The notes beneath the pieces were generated by a model. It was not told the origin of the DNA. It did no database searches and worked only from the letters and a program-made list of their open reading frames with translations. The position numbers and the translations under genes were made by a program. From Calcarisporiella thermophila CBS 279.70 (taxonomy: Eukaryota; Calcarisporiellomycota), in contig NW_027192197.1 in the NCBI RefSeq assembly GCF_041956535.1, positions 1,013,647-1,077,646 on the forward strand: DNA of 64,000 nt, given 5' to 3'. Position 1 is the first letter of the stretch. The number at the start of each line of letters is the position of its first letter. Positions 35,558-46,570 of this stretch are shown in pieces.

Positions 35558-35815
35558 TAGGAAAAAAATAGGGAAAACATAGGTAAATAATGTGGAAAAC
35601 ATAGGGAACACCTCACTTTCCGTATGATTTTCTGATATTTCCTATAATTTTTAATGGTTTTGATATGGATTTTTATATGGGTAAGGATTTTGGAATTTAT
35701 AATAAAATCAAAGGAAATATAAGGAAATTATAGGGAAATTATAGGGAAATTATAGGGAAAGTGAGGTGGTTGGGCATGTGTTACATATTATTTCCCTCTG
35801 TTTTCCTTATGCCCA
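35558..35815. repeat. foldback-like inverted repeat with 12-bp tandem units
   Basis: CACCTCACTTTCC at 35609-35621 recurs inverted at 35756-35768. The sequence outside and inside both arms is similar (GGAAAACATAGGGAA on the left, its degenerate complement on the right). The right arm carries repeated ATAGGGAAATT units (about 35711-35760). This could be a degraded foldback or MITE-type element. Confidence 0.55.
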
Positions 35816-36478
35816 CTTCTTATAGGGAGCACAAGGGACGTATAAAATACAATTGCGTTGAGCTATACAATAATTATTCACCTATACAGCTTCACCTCCT
35901 TGAGCTTTAGAAAAAGTGTCTCTATTTAGTGAAAAAATAAGACTATCATCATTGGAAACAAAAGATTGCGAAGTTCAGAAATGACTTCGAGTATGACCAC
36001 CCAGCAACTTCAAATATTGAATACCTAAAGAAATACAAGCAAATCGCAGATGTCTTAATATACTTCACCAATTCCCAAATAGAGCAAATCAGATCACCTT
36101 CAGAAGCTTCCATTAAGCCTTTTTTCAATATAATATATTGAAATGTTTTCAAAATTCTATAATATAGAATTTTGAAACATTGGAAATAATATCGGATCGA
36201 TTTAAGTCAAATTTTCTTACAGAGACTTTTTACAGGAATATGGATTTTAGGGTAGGTTAGCAACTCTATATAACACTACTTGGGGAAGGGAAAATTTTGC
36301 ATGTGGTTTCCAAAAAGAAGCGGCAAGCAAAGTAGTCTTCGTTACATCAAAAATGAGGGCATTTAGATGTATATTGGTAGAGTTATTAGCTCTCAAAAGA
36401 GGGCTATAATTATCTGGACCAATCAAATTTCGTAATCCTTATTTCCTTGTATATTTATTGTTTGATTCATTCTGGAGT

Positions 36479-36653
36479 CTCCCTGTTACGTTTCGTAGTT
36501 TCAGCTTGTCTTATACTTGTGACTATTTGTGACATCATCGTTATATGCATATAACGATGATATATATATTATATATATTGGCTTTTGGACTTTGGAATAA
36601 ACCAAGCGGAGTTTTCTCTTACTCTCCTATCTCAAACTATCCATAACACTCCC
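36479..36653. mobile_element. solo LTR of an LTR retrotransposon
   Basis: A 165-bp element at 36484-36648 begins TGTTACG and ends CCATAACA. It is flanked on both sides by the same 5 bp, CTCCC (36479-36483 and 36649-36653), the expected target-site duplication. Inside are a perfect 28-bp palindrome (36534-36561), a TATA-rich run and AATAAACC. Short LTRs with TGTTA/TAACA ends suit a Ty1/copia-like element. No internal gag-pol sequence is present, so it is a recombination product. Strand is uncertain. Confidence 0.8.
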
Positions 36654-36881
36654 ATTTTAGAGTTTTAAGCCACATTTTCAAAGCCATTAGCCACAGTATT
36701 ATTCTTTTCCATTAATAAGTAAATAAATTATATAATACTTAGTTTTAATAACAATAATAACATAGATTTTCTTTTTAATAATTCCTTTATTTCCTGCTGA
36801 AGACAGTCATATCGACTCCAGTTACAGCAAGTTCATTTTGGCATGGCTACCCAATCCTATATCCAGCACGCGCAAATATCT

Positions 36882-37433
36882 TTATGAGTGACCTCCCCAC
36901 AATGTAATGGGTGCAATTACTCCCATGTTGGGTAGGCAGTGCATCACATTTTCACCCTCTTCAGGTTCTATAATCGCTACCATCCTCACTGTGCTCGGAT
37001 GGAACCAGAACTTGTCCTCAGGACGACTAATTTCAGGCCCTACGACCGACCATACCTCTAGCCGTGCAGTAGTCCCAACTAGGCCAACGCCGATCCACAC
37101 AGGCTCAAACTCCCCTTTAACATGCTCTTGATTAATAGACAAACTTGCTTCAACACAACTTTCCCGACTAACCATCAATGCATATGTCTCCTTCTCCTCT
37201 TCTTTCAACTTCAACTCCATCAATGAGTGTTTGTCTTTAACAGGTTCACTATACACACAGTGAGGACTAGGTCCATGTTCCAACCACCACCTAGCGATGT
37301 TTACTACGTCACTATCACTTAATCCTATAGCTTGACCACATTTAGGTTATAAGTCTCGCAACACTTGCTTAAACACTTTGCTCACTAGGTGGCAATGTGC
37401 AATGTGATTGTAAACAGCCGGACAGTCAGACAT
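36882..37433 (-). pseudogene. hypothetical ORF interrupted by one stop
   Basis: From an ATG at 37433 the frame reads MSDCPAVYNHIAHCHLVSKV, stops at one TAA (37349-37347), and then stays open without a gap to 36882. The downstream part (133 codons from the first Met) includes EEKETYALMVSRESCVEASL and WSVVGPEISRPEDKFWFHPS. Composition looks protein-coding on both sides of the stop. I do not recognise the family. It lies beside the solo LTR, so it may be a decayed host gene or element-derived. Alternatively a small intron could remove the stop. Confidence 0.4.
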
Positions 37434-37977
37434 GTTGATTATATTTCAGAGGGCTCAAATTATTGTGGCAGTTTGTAAATTTCGGGAGAGCTTTATATAT
37501 CTAAATTTTATAAACCCTGACTAATGTCAACAGAAAACCTTGGCCGAATAAATTATTTTTATGTAAAATGCTAAGCTCAATGTATTATATCGATTTGGAT
37601 GAGTCAATTTGTATGCATTTGTCATTTGCAATCGTCAATTTGGCGTCGATTGGCGTTAATTTTAATAGAAACCTGCTAATCTACCTGCATTTAGGCAATT
37701 TATCTTTTGTAAGACAAATATTAAGCTTTCCATAGGAATCCTCACTACATTCAGCTAAGAGTATGTTTGAAATAACAGGCACAACAAATGCTGCTTTAAC
37801 CCCAATTATTTCAACTCTCCATAAAAGAAGGGTGAAAAATTCGTTGTAAAAACTTACAGAATATCTACTTTCTAGAGATATATGCAAATTATGTTTAAGC
37901 ATAAACTAGTGCACTGGGAAACCCTACAAGAAGACCACGTTTGGAAACTGCTTGGATCTATGTAACGATATAATGCT

Positions 37978-38536
37978 TAAAACTGACATAGTGAAAATAA
38001 GAACTTCCCTACTGTATTCGATTCAGCTTATACATTATTCAAAAATTCAACAGAAAAGAAGAATTTGGGTCATTCGTTTTAAGCAGGCAGTCAATTTGAC
38101 TCTGCTAGGGTTCATTTCTAACACAAGGCGACTAGGACCGCATTTTATACTGCTTTATTCTCTTCCTTATTAAGTATGTCAAGCGCCGCGAGTGTTTCCA
38201 CTATCTCTGTTTGTTCTAAACTTGATATTGGATTTTCCATGGCTATTCTTCAAAGCCTGTACTGGAAAATCCCTCATGCCTTTTTTGATTGAGCATACAC
38301 TATTCAATCACAATGTTAAAAATTAAACAAAAAAGGTAAATTTGGGCCCTAAAACTGACAGTGAAAATGAAAACTTCCTTACCTTCTTCGATTCAGCTTA
38401 CACATTATTCAAATATTCAACAAAAAAGATGAATTTGGGTCATTTATTCTAAGCATGCGGTCGATTTGAGGGGTTAAGGAGCACAAGACAACTAGGACTG
38501 CGCTTGGTTCTCCCAATTTCAGACGCTTTATTCAAG
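37978..38536. repeat. pair of ~185-bp direct repeats
   Basis: Copy A is at about 37978-38165 and copy B at about 38350-38536, same orientation, roughly 75-80% identical by eye. Shared blocks are CGATTCAGCTTA, ACATTATTCAAA, GAATTTGGGTCATT and GACTAGGAC with small indels. About 185 bp separate them. They carry no supported gene. Confidence 0.8.
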
Positions 38537-38707
38537 TTGACTAAGCATTATCTTCAACTTCGAGGGGCTAATTGGCTTAAACAAATTATTAGGATCATCA
38601 TATAGAAAGGGCCTTATTATCGAAACCCTCTAGACATTATAGATAGAGCGTATATCACCGCAACATCCTCGAATTTTATATTTCTTTTTATTCACAACTG
38701 TCACACC

Positions 38708-39043
38708 ATGTCGGATCATATGGGATTTTATCGTAAGAATATTGAGGAAAGCAAGGTATTTTATATTAAGATTTTGAAACCCTTGGGCCATGAACTCAGT
38801 ATCGAAAGCGATTTATTTTGCGCCTTTGGACCTGATTACGTCTTCTACATTGGCAAAAGTGATAAGGCAGGCGCTGGTCATGTAATACTCAAGGCTAGAA
38901 GCCGAGCTGAAGTGGATGAGATGATCAATATATGTCAACTTTGCGAGGAACGATCCACTATATCATTGCCTCGAAAAGGAATTAACGTGGACCAGCTTTT
39001 CTCATTATGCCAAGACAGTCACACGTCCTTAGTGCCAGTGTAA
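38708..39043 (+). pseudogene. VOC-superfamily (glyoxalase/dioxygenase-fold) fragment
   Basis: The first 75 or so residues match the VOC fold: MSDHMGFYRKNIEESKVFYI, KILKPLGHEL, CAFGPDYVFYIGKSDKAGAG and HVILKARSRAEVDEM. The typical second half (the aromatic strand and the terminal metal-binding Glu segment) is missing. After residue 80 the frame reads unrelated sequence ending TSLVPV and a stop at about 39041. A trace of HYA in another frame near 39007 suggests frame loss. It is probably a decayed gene, though an undetected intron is possible. The domain usually binds a metal and handles small metabolites. Confidence 0.6.
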
Positions 39044-39939
39044 TAGTATTTTGCAATAATAACCTCTCTGTCTCGCCACTCGAGAAGTATTGAGCAGGCA
39101 ATTGTGGATAATAAAGTTGGAAATCCAAAAGCGAGTCTGTCTAGCTCTTTGGCATCCTTATTGAACGGCGATATCCTTACAAGAATTTTTTTGGATAAAT
39201 AGAACGCGGTCTTTGCCAGCAGTCCATGCTTCACTATGATGAGACCTTCCAGAGAATAATGAAAGAAAAATCATTAATCTGAGAAATGAATAAGTCTATA
39301 TAGCTTATTACATCCTGAGCGCGACTCTTTTGGTTCCCTCCCGAGTTGAAGAACAGGGGCTAGAAAAAAAGAAAAAAGAAAAAATGAAGAAAAAAAGACA
39401 GGCTGCGATTAAAGATATGGGCGATGAGTTAAGTGTGGAATACTGATAATTGCTCCGGCGAGAGCACCCTATCTCTCTTAAACAAGGGCAATGGAAAAAG
39501 CAAGTGCGCTAGGAAATTCGAGTTGGATAGTGATTCAACAGCCGGTCCAAGGTTCACAGTTCGCCTGGCAGTTATATTTCAATAAAGTATCTCTATTTAT
39601 CCAAATCATAGGCTGCTATTCATCGTTGGAAAGCAAAAAAAAATTATAAACTAATACGAGCGAAGCATCGGTGGTATATGAAAGAGCGAGTGAAAAAAAA
39701 AGACATATATAGCTAGATATGTAGAAAGCAGTAAAAAAAAAGCATGAACCTCACTCTTCAGCAATAAAGAAAAAAAAAAATCAAATATTAGGATTAAGAG
39801 CAAAGAGGAGGAATAATTAGGAGGGGGGGTGAAGATGAATAAATAAAAGAGGAGGAAAATAAAGTATTTACATTGGGAGAGTCGCAAAAAAAGCAAACCA
39901 AAAACTTTCCAAAAGTAAACCATCCATGATACAAACTAC
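39044..39939. other. A-rich spacer
   Basis: Runs of A on the plus strand (39365-39400, 39640-39790). No supported gene. It contains the 3' region of the SH3 gene. Confidence 0.5.
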
Positions 39940-40857
39940 TTAGTCCCACTGCTCCTCTGCGTCCAGTCCCTTTTGGGCCTCTTCTTCCTCCCGTTCTTCC
40001 AGTACGGAGATGTGGCTCTTGGGGACCAGACCGAACTCTCCACGCTCTGACTCGACCAGGATCCAACCGGGGCATTGTCGGCCATATTGCACCCAGAACA
40101 TGTCCCCGATGCTGAAGGAGAGCTCGCCCTCAGCGCTGGCCTCGTAATCCCGTGTGGCAACGATGCAGCTTCCTACGAAAGCGTTGATGCGAGGGGAGAT
40201 CTGCTCCGCGGGTGGAGGGAGGCCATAGTGCCGCGGGTCTTGGGAGTGGAATGCAAAGTCGTGGATTTTGATTTCCGGATCTGTTAGGAAGACATCCATG
40301 ATGGGGTTTGGTGCGGCCAAGGAAAGGAGGCAGCCACTCACCTTTTTCAGGGGCTTCGTTTTTCTCGTTCCCCTCGACACCTTTAGAGAGGGTCGGCGGC
40401 AGCAGCTCCACATCTTTCTCCAGCACTGCATTCCGGATATCCAAGCCCCTCAGAACCTCTTCGTTGGGGCCTCGCTCTCCCATCCCAAACCCGTTCCCTC
40501 TGGCGCCCGGTTCTTCCTCGGGCTCCTTCGCGATTCTCTGCTCAACTTCCGGTCGAGCCGAAGGCATCTCGACAAGGGGCTCCTTCGGAAAGCCCTGGAG
40601 CCACCTCAGCACCTCGATGTCTCCTGAGACTCTGCGCTCCAGCATTGCGGGCTTCGTGCTGTCGATGTCGTCGGCGGGATTATCCGAGGAGACGCTATGA
40701 TGGATGGGGTTTGAAAAAGAATAATCCAAATTTGTAGGCTGGGCTTTACCTAAAAGATATTAAGGGGGGCATGGGTTAGGCGCCGTGGTCTCTGGCAAAA
40801 AGCGGAGCCAAAAACAAGCTAGAGCGGATTCAGCAACTTACGCAAATCACGAGACAT
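39940..40857 (-). CDS. SH3-domain protein
   Basis: Three exons: 40857-40842 (16 coding bases, MSRDL), 40749-40342 and 40280-39940, total 254 aa. The SH3 domain occupies about residues 170-230: CIVATRDYEASAEGELSFSI with the ALYDY-like loop, the acidic RT loop and the GWILVES strand containing the ligand-binding Trp, then GEFGLVPKSHISVL. The preceding 165 residues are charged, Pro/Glu-rich and probably disordered. A short acidic EEREEEEAQKG tail follows. SH3 proteins bind Pro-rich peptides; fungal relatives often work in actin and polarity, but no second domain here narrows the role. It could be an adaptor for the proline-rich proteins in this same region. Confidence 0.85.
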
Positions 40858-42248
40858 TCAAAGGGCGTGCAATAAAGTCTAATTAAGTGAGGAGCAAAGC
40901 ATGAGCATGGATTGGGTTCGGGGGTTCCTACGGGTTGCCTACATTATCTCTGGCGAGCTCCGGTGTGCAGGGTCAAAGGACCATTACTCGATGGCTCGCG
41001 TTGTTGCGCCGATGCGGCCAGAGAAACTAGAACAAAGGGAGCGCACCGGGGCGGCAGCAAGAAAAAGCAAATAAGCAAAAAGAAAACACAAAATACAAGC
41101 GCACCACGAAGGGGAAGGCAGCCTCGGGGGTTGGTTACGGGGCGAGCACAAGGGAGAAGAAGGGAAGAAGGGGGAAAGAGGGGGAAAGAGCGACCGCCAG
41201 CGTTGGCGCAGGGAGGAAAATGGATGGAGCAAGGAATATAAAGAGGAGCCAACCAAATGGGCGTGATTGCCGGGTGTGCCAGCCTCGCGTCCATTTCAGA
41301 AGATAATGTTTGTGCATACTGTTGCACGAAAGCTTTAAAAACGTGACAGCGTCAATAGATATGCGATCCTGGTGTATTGCGGATTTTTCAGCAGGAATGA
41401 TTTGTGGTCCGACCCCATTATGTAAGATTCCCAGTGAGCTCCTCGGGCTCCCTGTCGCGCCCTTCTTCCCCCATCGCCGCCTCGTCAGCGCTCCCCCCCT
41501 CGCCCGCGCCTCAGCACTTGGCGCTGGCCAGCGCTCCACCTCAGCCCCTCGCGGCACCCCCCTGAATGGAAGGAAAACACGTGAGTGACGCGAAATGTAA
41601 TCTATGCATCGTAACCTCCTTTTCCATTTGGATTTCCTTTTTCTCCTCCCTCGCCGCAAACACATGCTTCTGACGCTCCACTTGCACCTTCAGCAAAACA
41701 AGGATCACTTGTAATTTAAAACAGACGTGCATAGGGTGGAGATCATGAGAGATGGTTACCAAAACAGCAAAGTTAAGGGTGACATTTAGGCGGAATTAAG
41801 TAAGGAAGCACATTTTTAATATTTTCTTTTTTTTTCCCTCGCCGGGCCCACCCTCCTCTGGCCATGCTGCCCCTCCTCCTCTCTCCCCCCCCCAGCCTTC
41901 TTTCCTCCCCTTCTTGCCCACCCGTGGAGCCAAAAGGCAAAACTCAGTTAATCACGAGCAAGGAAAATCAAAAGAGTTACATCACGGGACTCTTGGGTCA
42001 AGTTACCTAATCCTAAGTGCGCGAAATAAAGTTGGTTTCAGACTCTGTTTTGACCCATCTGAAAGCTACCAAGCTCACCTCCCTCCGTGGCTCCGAAACT
42101 CAACTATATTAACCGCATCGCCACAGAGCAACCTCGCTATTCACGAGTCACTTCTTCTTCTTGTCCTTCGTTCCTTCTTCTTATTCACTCACTCTCGCCT
42201 TCCCAAATCACAGGTAGTCGAACCCATCCCAATGTCTCCCTAGACATC
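40858..42248. promoter_or_regulatory. divergent upstream region of SH3 and cPLA2 genes
   Basis: 1.39 kb between two divergent starts. It is purine-rich at 41100-41230 and C-rich at about 41440-41570 and 41835-41920. A frame upstream of the phospholipase (ATG at 42087) could add 54 residues to its N-terminus, but its sequence is not protein-like. Promoter role is inferred. Confidence 0.35.
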
Positions 42249-44761
42249 ATGTCGTTACAAGAACAAATCACAGATGCATTCCGCTCCATGCGAATTATAG
42301 AACAAAATGAAAAATTTAAGCATGACTTTTCAAGGCTGGAGTATTCCCCAATTTTTTACGAGGAGGCAACTCCCGATAGCATAACAGAGGATGCAGAGGG
42401 GGAGCAGGAGTGGACTGCTAAGGTCCAATATGGGGTAAGAGAAGCAGACGCTCCCGACGACTCGGAGGGGGACCGAACTGAGAAGGAGAAGAAACGACGA
42501 AAGAGGAGAGCTTTGAAGAGGTTTGGGCGCAAAATAGTGAGGCTGCTTCCTCGAGGTCTCAGCGATTACTTTAAAGTATGGACTAGTATCTATAATAATG
42601 AACTCGTGCGAGGGATGTCCCCCTAGTCTCCAAACACTCATCCTTATACTCCCTCCTCATTTTCCAGGTGATTAGCATCCTCGAAAAAGTGCACGAGTAC
42701 ACTCGCAAAGACATGAAAAACGCCTCCAAGAACCCGGAAATCCAGCTCCAGGCTACCGTACGGCGTGGAAATCGGCTCTGTGACCAGGAGCAAAGGTTTC
42801 TGGAGCAACGGAAAAAAGTGGTCCGAGCTGCCTTCGCGAAATACATGGGAGTGCCCCTGGATGAGGTTCACGAGGAGGACGTGCCGGTGATAGGTTTCGG
42901 CGGATCGGGGGGAGGATACCGAGCCATGATCAACTCTTCGGGTGAGTGCAGGAAGGCCTGCTGGGTTTCATCTTCATTCTATCGACGAACCTACTGATCT
43001 CCCCTCCCCCTCCATAGCTTTTCTTAATGCTGCCAAGCGTACGGGCCTCTACGATTGCCTCACCTACCTTGCTGGCGTTAGTGGGTCTACATGGGCACTC
43101 ATGTGCCTCTATTCGGTTGCGAACGGCTCAACGGAAAGTTTAGTCGAGCATCTTATCGATCGTCTCGATACTTATCCCGCCTCTCCAACCTACCTTTTCT
43201 CCAAGATGCTAATACCAGACATAGCCAACCTAATGTTCAGTGGGCTAGAAATCAAGACGAAGACCGGCTCGCCGATCACCAGCATGGATATGTATGGAGT
43301 CTTGGTGGCGGGCCATATCTTGCTGGATAAGGAGAATCGACTTCGACCAGAACATTGGAAATTATCGCACCAGGCAAAATGGCTCACCGATGCAATCCAT
43401 CCAATGCCCATTTACACGGCCATCAGGTATGTGTCACCCCTCCCCCCTCCTATCTTGCCCAGTTGAATGGATGCTAATGCTGTGCTCATCATAGACACGA
43501 ACGACCCTGGATTAATTGGGAGAGCGAACAAGCCCCCTTCAGTCGCCACCACAACACAACGCGTATGAATGCGCTAAGAAACAATGATGCCTGGTTCCAG
43601 TGGTTTGAGTTTACGCCTTTTGAAATTGGCTGTGACGAGCTGGCAGCTTGGATCCCCACATGGAGCTTCGGCAGGACTTTCGAGAGAGGCGTAAGCACCA
43701 ACGCGTTGCCGGAACAAGGAATAGGCCTCAGTTTAGGGTAATGCCTGGAAAACTAGGCCATGTTTATTTTAACGAGGATCCAAAAAGAACTGACCTCCCC
43801 TACCAAACGATATATCTTTATTCCTCTCTCTAGGATATTTAGCAGCGCCCTCTCTGCACCCCTCTCGGCCTATTTCGACACAATGAAACGGAATCTTCCT
43901 AAGAATGGCTTTGGCCACTTTTTGCACAGCGTTGGACACCGACTATGTGAGTCTCTTGGCGAGAGAGGCCTGGCCCGGCTTCGTGCTAACCACCCCGTTC
44001 GCCCCATCATCAACCCCAACCCATTTTATATGATCGACCCCTCGCAGCCCGGGATCTTCAAAGACTCCAAGGAACTGCAGTTGCTGGACGCCGGCACCGA
44101 CATCAACATCCCCCTCTACCCCTTGACACATCCTTCACGGCCCGTAGATCTAATTTTGGGGGTAGACGCAAGCAGCGACGTGATGGATGGGGATTTTTTG
44201 AAAAGATATGTAAACTTTGCCGATAGAAAGGGGATACAGTGGGCGAAAATTGACCCCGAGGGCCGCCCGATTGCCGAGGAAGCGCCACTCAACACCTCGC
44301 CTCTGAAACTCGGAAAACGTAGAACCCTCGACGACGAAGACTTCACCCTCCTCTGGCCATCCGATCCCAAGGTTCCCCTCTCCAGGCGCGAGATTCACCA
44401 GCTCTACGAAGACCGATACGTTGAAATCTACCACGGTCGGGCCCTTTACCCGCCACTGAAGCCGGGTGGGGCGGCCCAACTCCGTGGCCATAGCGTTCCC
44501 CAGGCCACCAATGATTTGTATTTGGCCATGATGCCGCTTCTACCCAATGCATGTGACCCCGAGTTCAACCCGTGTGCGGCGGAATGGTGCTCCACCTACA
44601 ACTTCACCTATGAGCCTGAGCAGGTGAAGCGCCTCATCAAAACGGCCGAGGCTAATTTCGAAGAGGTAGAAGATAAGCTTAGAAAGTTAATGAGGACGAT
44701 TTGGCAGAGAAAGAGAGAAGCCCGCTTGGCAAGAACCAAGGAAGAGAAGTATGTAGAATGA
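42249..44761 (+). CDS. cytosolic phospholipase A2-like (PLA2/PLB catalytic domain)
   Basis: Five exons (42249-42575, 42668-42941, 43018-43426, 43495-43737, 43834-44761) give 726 aa. The catalytic domain has the oxyanion-loop GFGGSGGGYRAM (about 185), the nucleophile elbow GVSGSTW (Ser about 222), WFEFTPFEIG, and the catalytic Asp in LLDAGTDINIPLYPL (about 502). This Ser-Asp dyad defines the cPLA2/lysophospholipase B group. There is no signal peptide, unlike secreted phospholipase B. A basic run (KEKKRRKRRALKRFGRK, about 79-95) could contact membranes. It probably releases fatty acids from glycerophospholipids inside the cell. I chose the ATG at 42249 because MSLQEQITDAFRSMR starts a helical, conserved-looking segment. 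The C-terminus is a charged helix. Confidence 0.93.
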
Positions 44762-45176
44762 TCAAGGAAATACCCTCGCTCGCTTTCATATTTATTTATT
44801 TTGTTATTTATTTATTTTGCTACTTTATTTGACTTAATCATTTTCGGCGACTCGCTAGACAAGTTGACTATTTAAAGATGAAATATACATGTATTTTAAA
44901 ATTCGACCTTGTGAAAAAAGACGGAATTTGAGGGAAAAATTCGAGAATGGAAAATTTAGAGGAATGAGGGCTCGAAAGCGAAACTAAGAGGAATGGCTTC
45001 GATGCCAACTTCAAGGAGCCGAAACTCTATTAATTAAACTTAGCATTTCTCCTCTTAAATGAAGGTTTGTTTTATTTTATATCAACCAAAATAAGTCATA
45101 ACAATGACAGTATTATTTGTTTTTCTTACAAAATCTCAAGCTGCTTTTCCGCCTCCGATAGGAGGAGGGACTAGCC
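44762..45176. other. AT-rich convergent spacer
   Basis: Lies between the convergent phospholipase and small secreted protein genes; nothing else seen. Confidence 0.5.
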
Positions 45177-45503
45177 TCAATCACGCGCAGATAGACTGCA
45201 AGTGTCAATATAGCCTTTGATGATGACCGCTTTGTCATTAATGGCTTTAAGTGCTTTCGCGGATAAGAGATTCTCCACGTTGTCGTCTCCTAACGCGTAA
45301 AAAGTCACCGAATCCCCCTTCGCTGACCAATCGGTATATAATGTGCTCGTGTACCACGTCTTGGGATCCACTTCTTTATAGGCACTCAGATGAAGCTGCT
45401 TAATACATCCATTGTATCGCGTTTTAATGGTAAATTCACGGTACGTTTGGGCATAGCTGAGGCCGAAGAGCGGGATTAGCGCGTATAAGATAGGCAACTT
45501 CAT
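45177..45503 (-). CDS. small secreted protein, 108 aa
   Basis: Single exon. A clear signal peptide MKLPILYALIPLFGLSYA is followed by a mature chain of about 90 residues starting QTYREFTIKT. It contains two Cys (YNGCIKQ and IDTCSLS), which could form one disulfide. A TATA-like box (reading TTTATATATATGAG on the minus strand, 45563-45575) lies about 65 nt upstream of the start. No known domain is recognised. Its features suit an extracellular protein with tightly controlled expression; function unknown. It is compact and intronless, unlike most neighbours. Confidence 0.65.
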   Translation of the reverse strand: MKLPILYALIPLFGLSYAQTYREFTIKTRYNGCIKQLHLSAYKEVDPKTWYTSTLYTDWSAKGDSVTFYALGDDNVENLLSAKALKAINDKAVIIKGYIDTCSLSARD

Positions 45504-45562
45504 TCTCTTGACGGTGGAGTAACGCTATTGATGGGATGAAGAGTATTCATTCGATCCCACAC

Positions 45563-45575
45563 TCATATATATAAA
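45563..45575 (-). promoter_or_regulatory. TATA box of the small secreted protein gene
   Basis: CATATATATAAAC on the plus strand gives GTTTATATATATG on the coding strand, 60-72 nt before the start codon. Confidence 0.5.
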
Positions 45576-45979
45576 CCTGACTATCTCATACAAAATAGAC
45601 CCTTGTCAATCTGCCATTTTTGCCACGAGAGCGAAGATTCGGGGCGAATTCTTGTATGCATTTCATTTCCTTTCTCTCAGACATTTGCCACTTTGCCACT
45701 CGTGCGAGAAAATTCCCAAATATTGATTTACAGTATGAGGTTGGCGCCTTTTTTCTTGCCATTCTTTAGGCTTGCTATGAAGGCTCGGGTATTATTCACT
45801 GGGCTCTTTTTTTCTCCAAGATCCTGCAATAGAATTCGGCTGACACCAATCCCAGAACCGTGGATTCATGTCACATCATGCGGCTTACTTAAGAGATGGG
45901 AAAAACTTTTATTCTGTATTAAAAAAATTGACATCCACCATGTACTCGCTTCCGCATGTTGATCACTTCCTTCAAACGT

Positions 45980-46570
45980 ATTCATGGATGCATACATGTT
46001 TGTAGAATCCCTCGTTCTTTAGTAGAATGACGAGTTGAAAGTTGAAACGAAAAAAAAAGAAAGTATTAAGTGGTGTGCCGATGGTTGATTGTCGTAAGAC
46101 TTACCTTTTTCCATGAATCGGGCGGCTAGATTGAATGGACGGAAGAAAATGAGGGAATGGTTGACGGTGGTTTGGACCCAGTAAAATCGCAAGCACGTAA
46201 TTAATGTCGAAAAACGATGAAGAATGGCCAATGCTAAAGTCTTAAAGAGGAGTAGAGCATATTCGTTCCCACAGACCTGCTTCACAATGTTTACTTCCAA
46301 AAACACAGGTTAACACGTGTATTAGAAGCTAGCCAAGGAGGAGATGAATCGAAGAATTCATGAGGAGAGCAACATCTCTCGGCGAGGCCACCCCGTTCAC
46401 TAGCTAAAAAAGACGCCCTACGTTGTTGATGTAGAATCCGGATGCATTAAAGAGTATAATGGATCCTATAGCAGGCGCAACAGAGCATAAATAAAGCTTC
46501 TTTGAGCTGCGCAAAATCCAGAATAAAAAGAAAGCTCGCCGAGAGGAAACATATCTTGCTTAAAGCTTCC
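45980..46570 (-). CDS. candidate multi-exon membrane protein or relic
   Basis: Three minus-strand pieces look coding and splice in phase. The first reads RRAFFLFWILRSSKKLYLCS and VAPAIGSIILFNASGFYINN (about 46555-46445) up to a GTAGGG donor. The second starts at about 46276 after a CAG acceptor with VCGNEYALLLFKTLALAILH, then CLRFYWVQTTVNHSLIFF and AARFMEKG before GTAAGT. The third is a short end piece near 45990. Together they give about three hydrophobic helices with a Cys-containing loop. No family is recognised and no convincing first exon was found upstream, so it may be incomplete or dead. Confidence 0.3.

Noticed and set aside
35700-35760. ATAGGGAAATT repeats as a CRISPR-like array
   Set aside because: Units are directly adjacent with no unique spacers, and the genome is eukaryotic.
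42087-42248. Upstream ATG extending the phospholipase by 54 residues
   Set aside because: The extension is low in coding character, and the ATG at 42249 begins the helical conserved-looking segment.
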